Positions 6,860-6,987 of a stretch of DNA of 6,987 bases are shown in pieces. Each line of letters opens with the position of its first letter. The stretch's first letter is position 1. The DNA comes from Neisseriales bacterium (GTDB lineage Bacteria > Pseudomonadota > Gammaproteobacteria > Burkholderiales > UBA11063), in contig SSGY01000066.1 in the NCBI GenBank assembly GCA_008017145.1, positions 1-6,987 of the forward strand. Direction: 5' to 3'. The notes under the pieces were generated by a model. That model saw nothing but the letters and a program-made list of their open reading frames with translations, did no database searches and was not told the origin of the DNA. The translations under genes were made by a program, and so were the position numbers.

Positions 6860-6987
6860 ATGAAACCACGTAAAATAGAAGATAAATTTCAACCAGAATT
6901 ATTGAAGATTCAGTTAATCCATTTATTGGATATGAAGCATAGCTTAGTCCAATTAGCAGATAAATTTAACTGGGCTAAAATTGATGA
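6860..6987 (+). CDS. IS5-family transposase, N-terminus only (partial)
   Basis: An ATG at 6860 opens 42 codons to the right edge. The pattern (MKPRK, then FQPELLKIQL, then SLVQLADKFNW) matches the N-terminal region of IS5-family DDE transposases (DUF772/InsH type). There, a hydrophobic helix is followed by LVxLAxxIxW. The DDE catalytic core lies outside the window, so intactness cannot be judged. The Shine-Dalgarno is poor (GCGAG about nine bases upstream), which is common for transposases. It would mobilise the element whose left end should lie in roughly 6720-6850. The family call rests on a short stretch. Confidence 0.65.
   Translation, partial: MKPRKIEDKFQPELLKIQLIHLLDMKHSLVQLADKFNWAKID

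Larger units (their letters stand above)
6741..6987 (+). mobile_element. Left end of an IS5-like insertion sequence (boundary unresolved)
   Basis: The transposase N-terminus at 6860 implies an IS element entering from the right. IS5-family elements usually have short non-coding ends, so the boundary should lie within or near 6720-6850. The start given here is nominal. The upstream gene stops at 6740, inside its last recognisable domain, which fits an insertion at about that point. No terminal repeat could be matched without the other end. Confidence 0.45.

Noticed and set aside
1..6987. CRISPR array, tRNA, rRNA or phage genes
   Set aside because: No regularly spaced direct repeats, cloverleaf, rRNA-like segment or phage protein was seen on either strand.

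Overview
The window is an AT-rich chitin-utilisation locus, most likely from a Gram-negative bacterium. Each of the three large proteins begins with a lipoprotein signal peptide ending in a lipobox cysteine. None has Asp after that cysteine (the +2 residues are Ser, Asn, Ser), so outer-membrane or surface attachment is expected. The A+T richness, the Asn/Ser/Thr-rich proteins and the pairing of lipoprotein GH18 and GH20 enzymes with a chitin-binding-type protein recall Francisella-like Gammaproteobacteria. That placement is an impression from memory, not a database result.

Layout: (1) Positions 1-1826, minus strand, hold the first 608 residues of a GH18 chitinase lipoprotein that runs off the left edge. 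(2) Positions 1827-2174 are a divergent control region. It contains a perfect 19-nt palindrome (1965-1983) built around a TATAAT box. (3) Positions 2175-4589, plus strand, encode a chitobiase-type GH20 beta-N-acetylhexosaminidase lipoprotein. A strong hairpin follows at 4602-4637. (4) Positions 4590-4883 are intergenic, with a good promoter candidate at 4820-4848. (5) Positions 4884-6740, plus strand, encode a modular lipoprotein without a recognisable catalytic domain. It has a CBM2-like module, a Pro linker, tandem beta-sandwich repeats and a C-terminal ASH/choice-of-anchor-D-like segment that seems cut short. (6) From 6860 the N-terminus of an IS5-family transposase begins and runs off the right edge.

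Inferred joint function: the tethered GH18 enzyme cuts chitin into short oligosaccharides. The GH20 enzyme removes terminal GlcNAc (or splits chitobiose) at the cell envelope. The third protein probably binds chitin or another surface polysaccharide and holds the cell or enzymes near the substrate. The divergent GH18/GH20 arrangement around one palindrome suggests shared control. The insertion sequence downstream of the binding protein may have removed its C-terminus. The enzyme families are well known; the less familiar parts are the accessory domains, the putative operator, the recurring short cysteine loops and the possible IS truncation.
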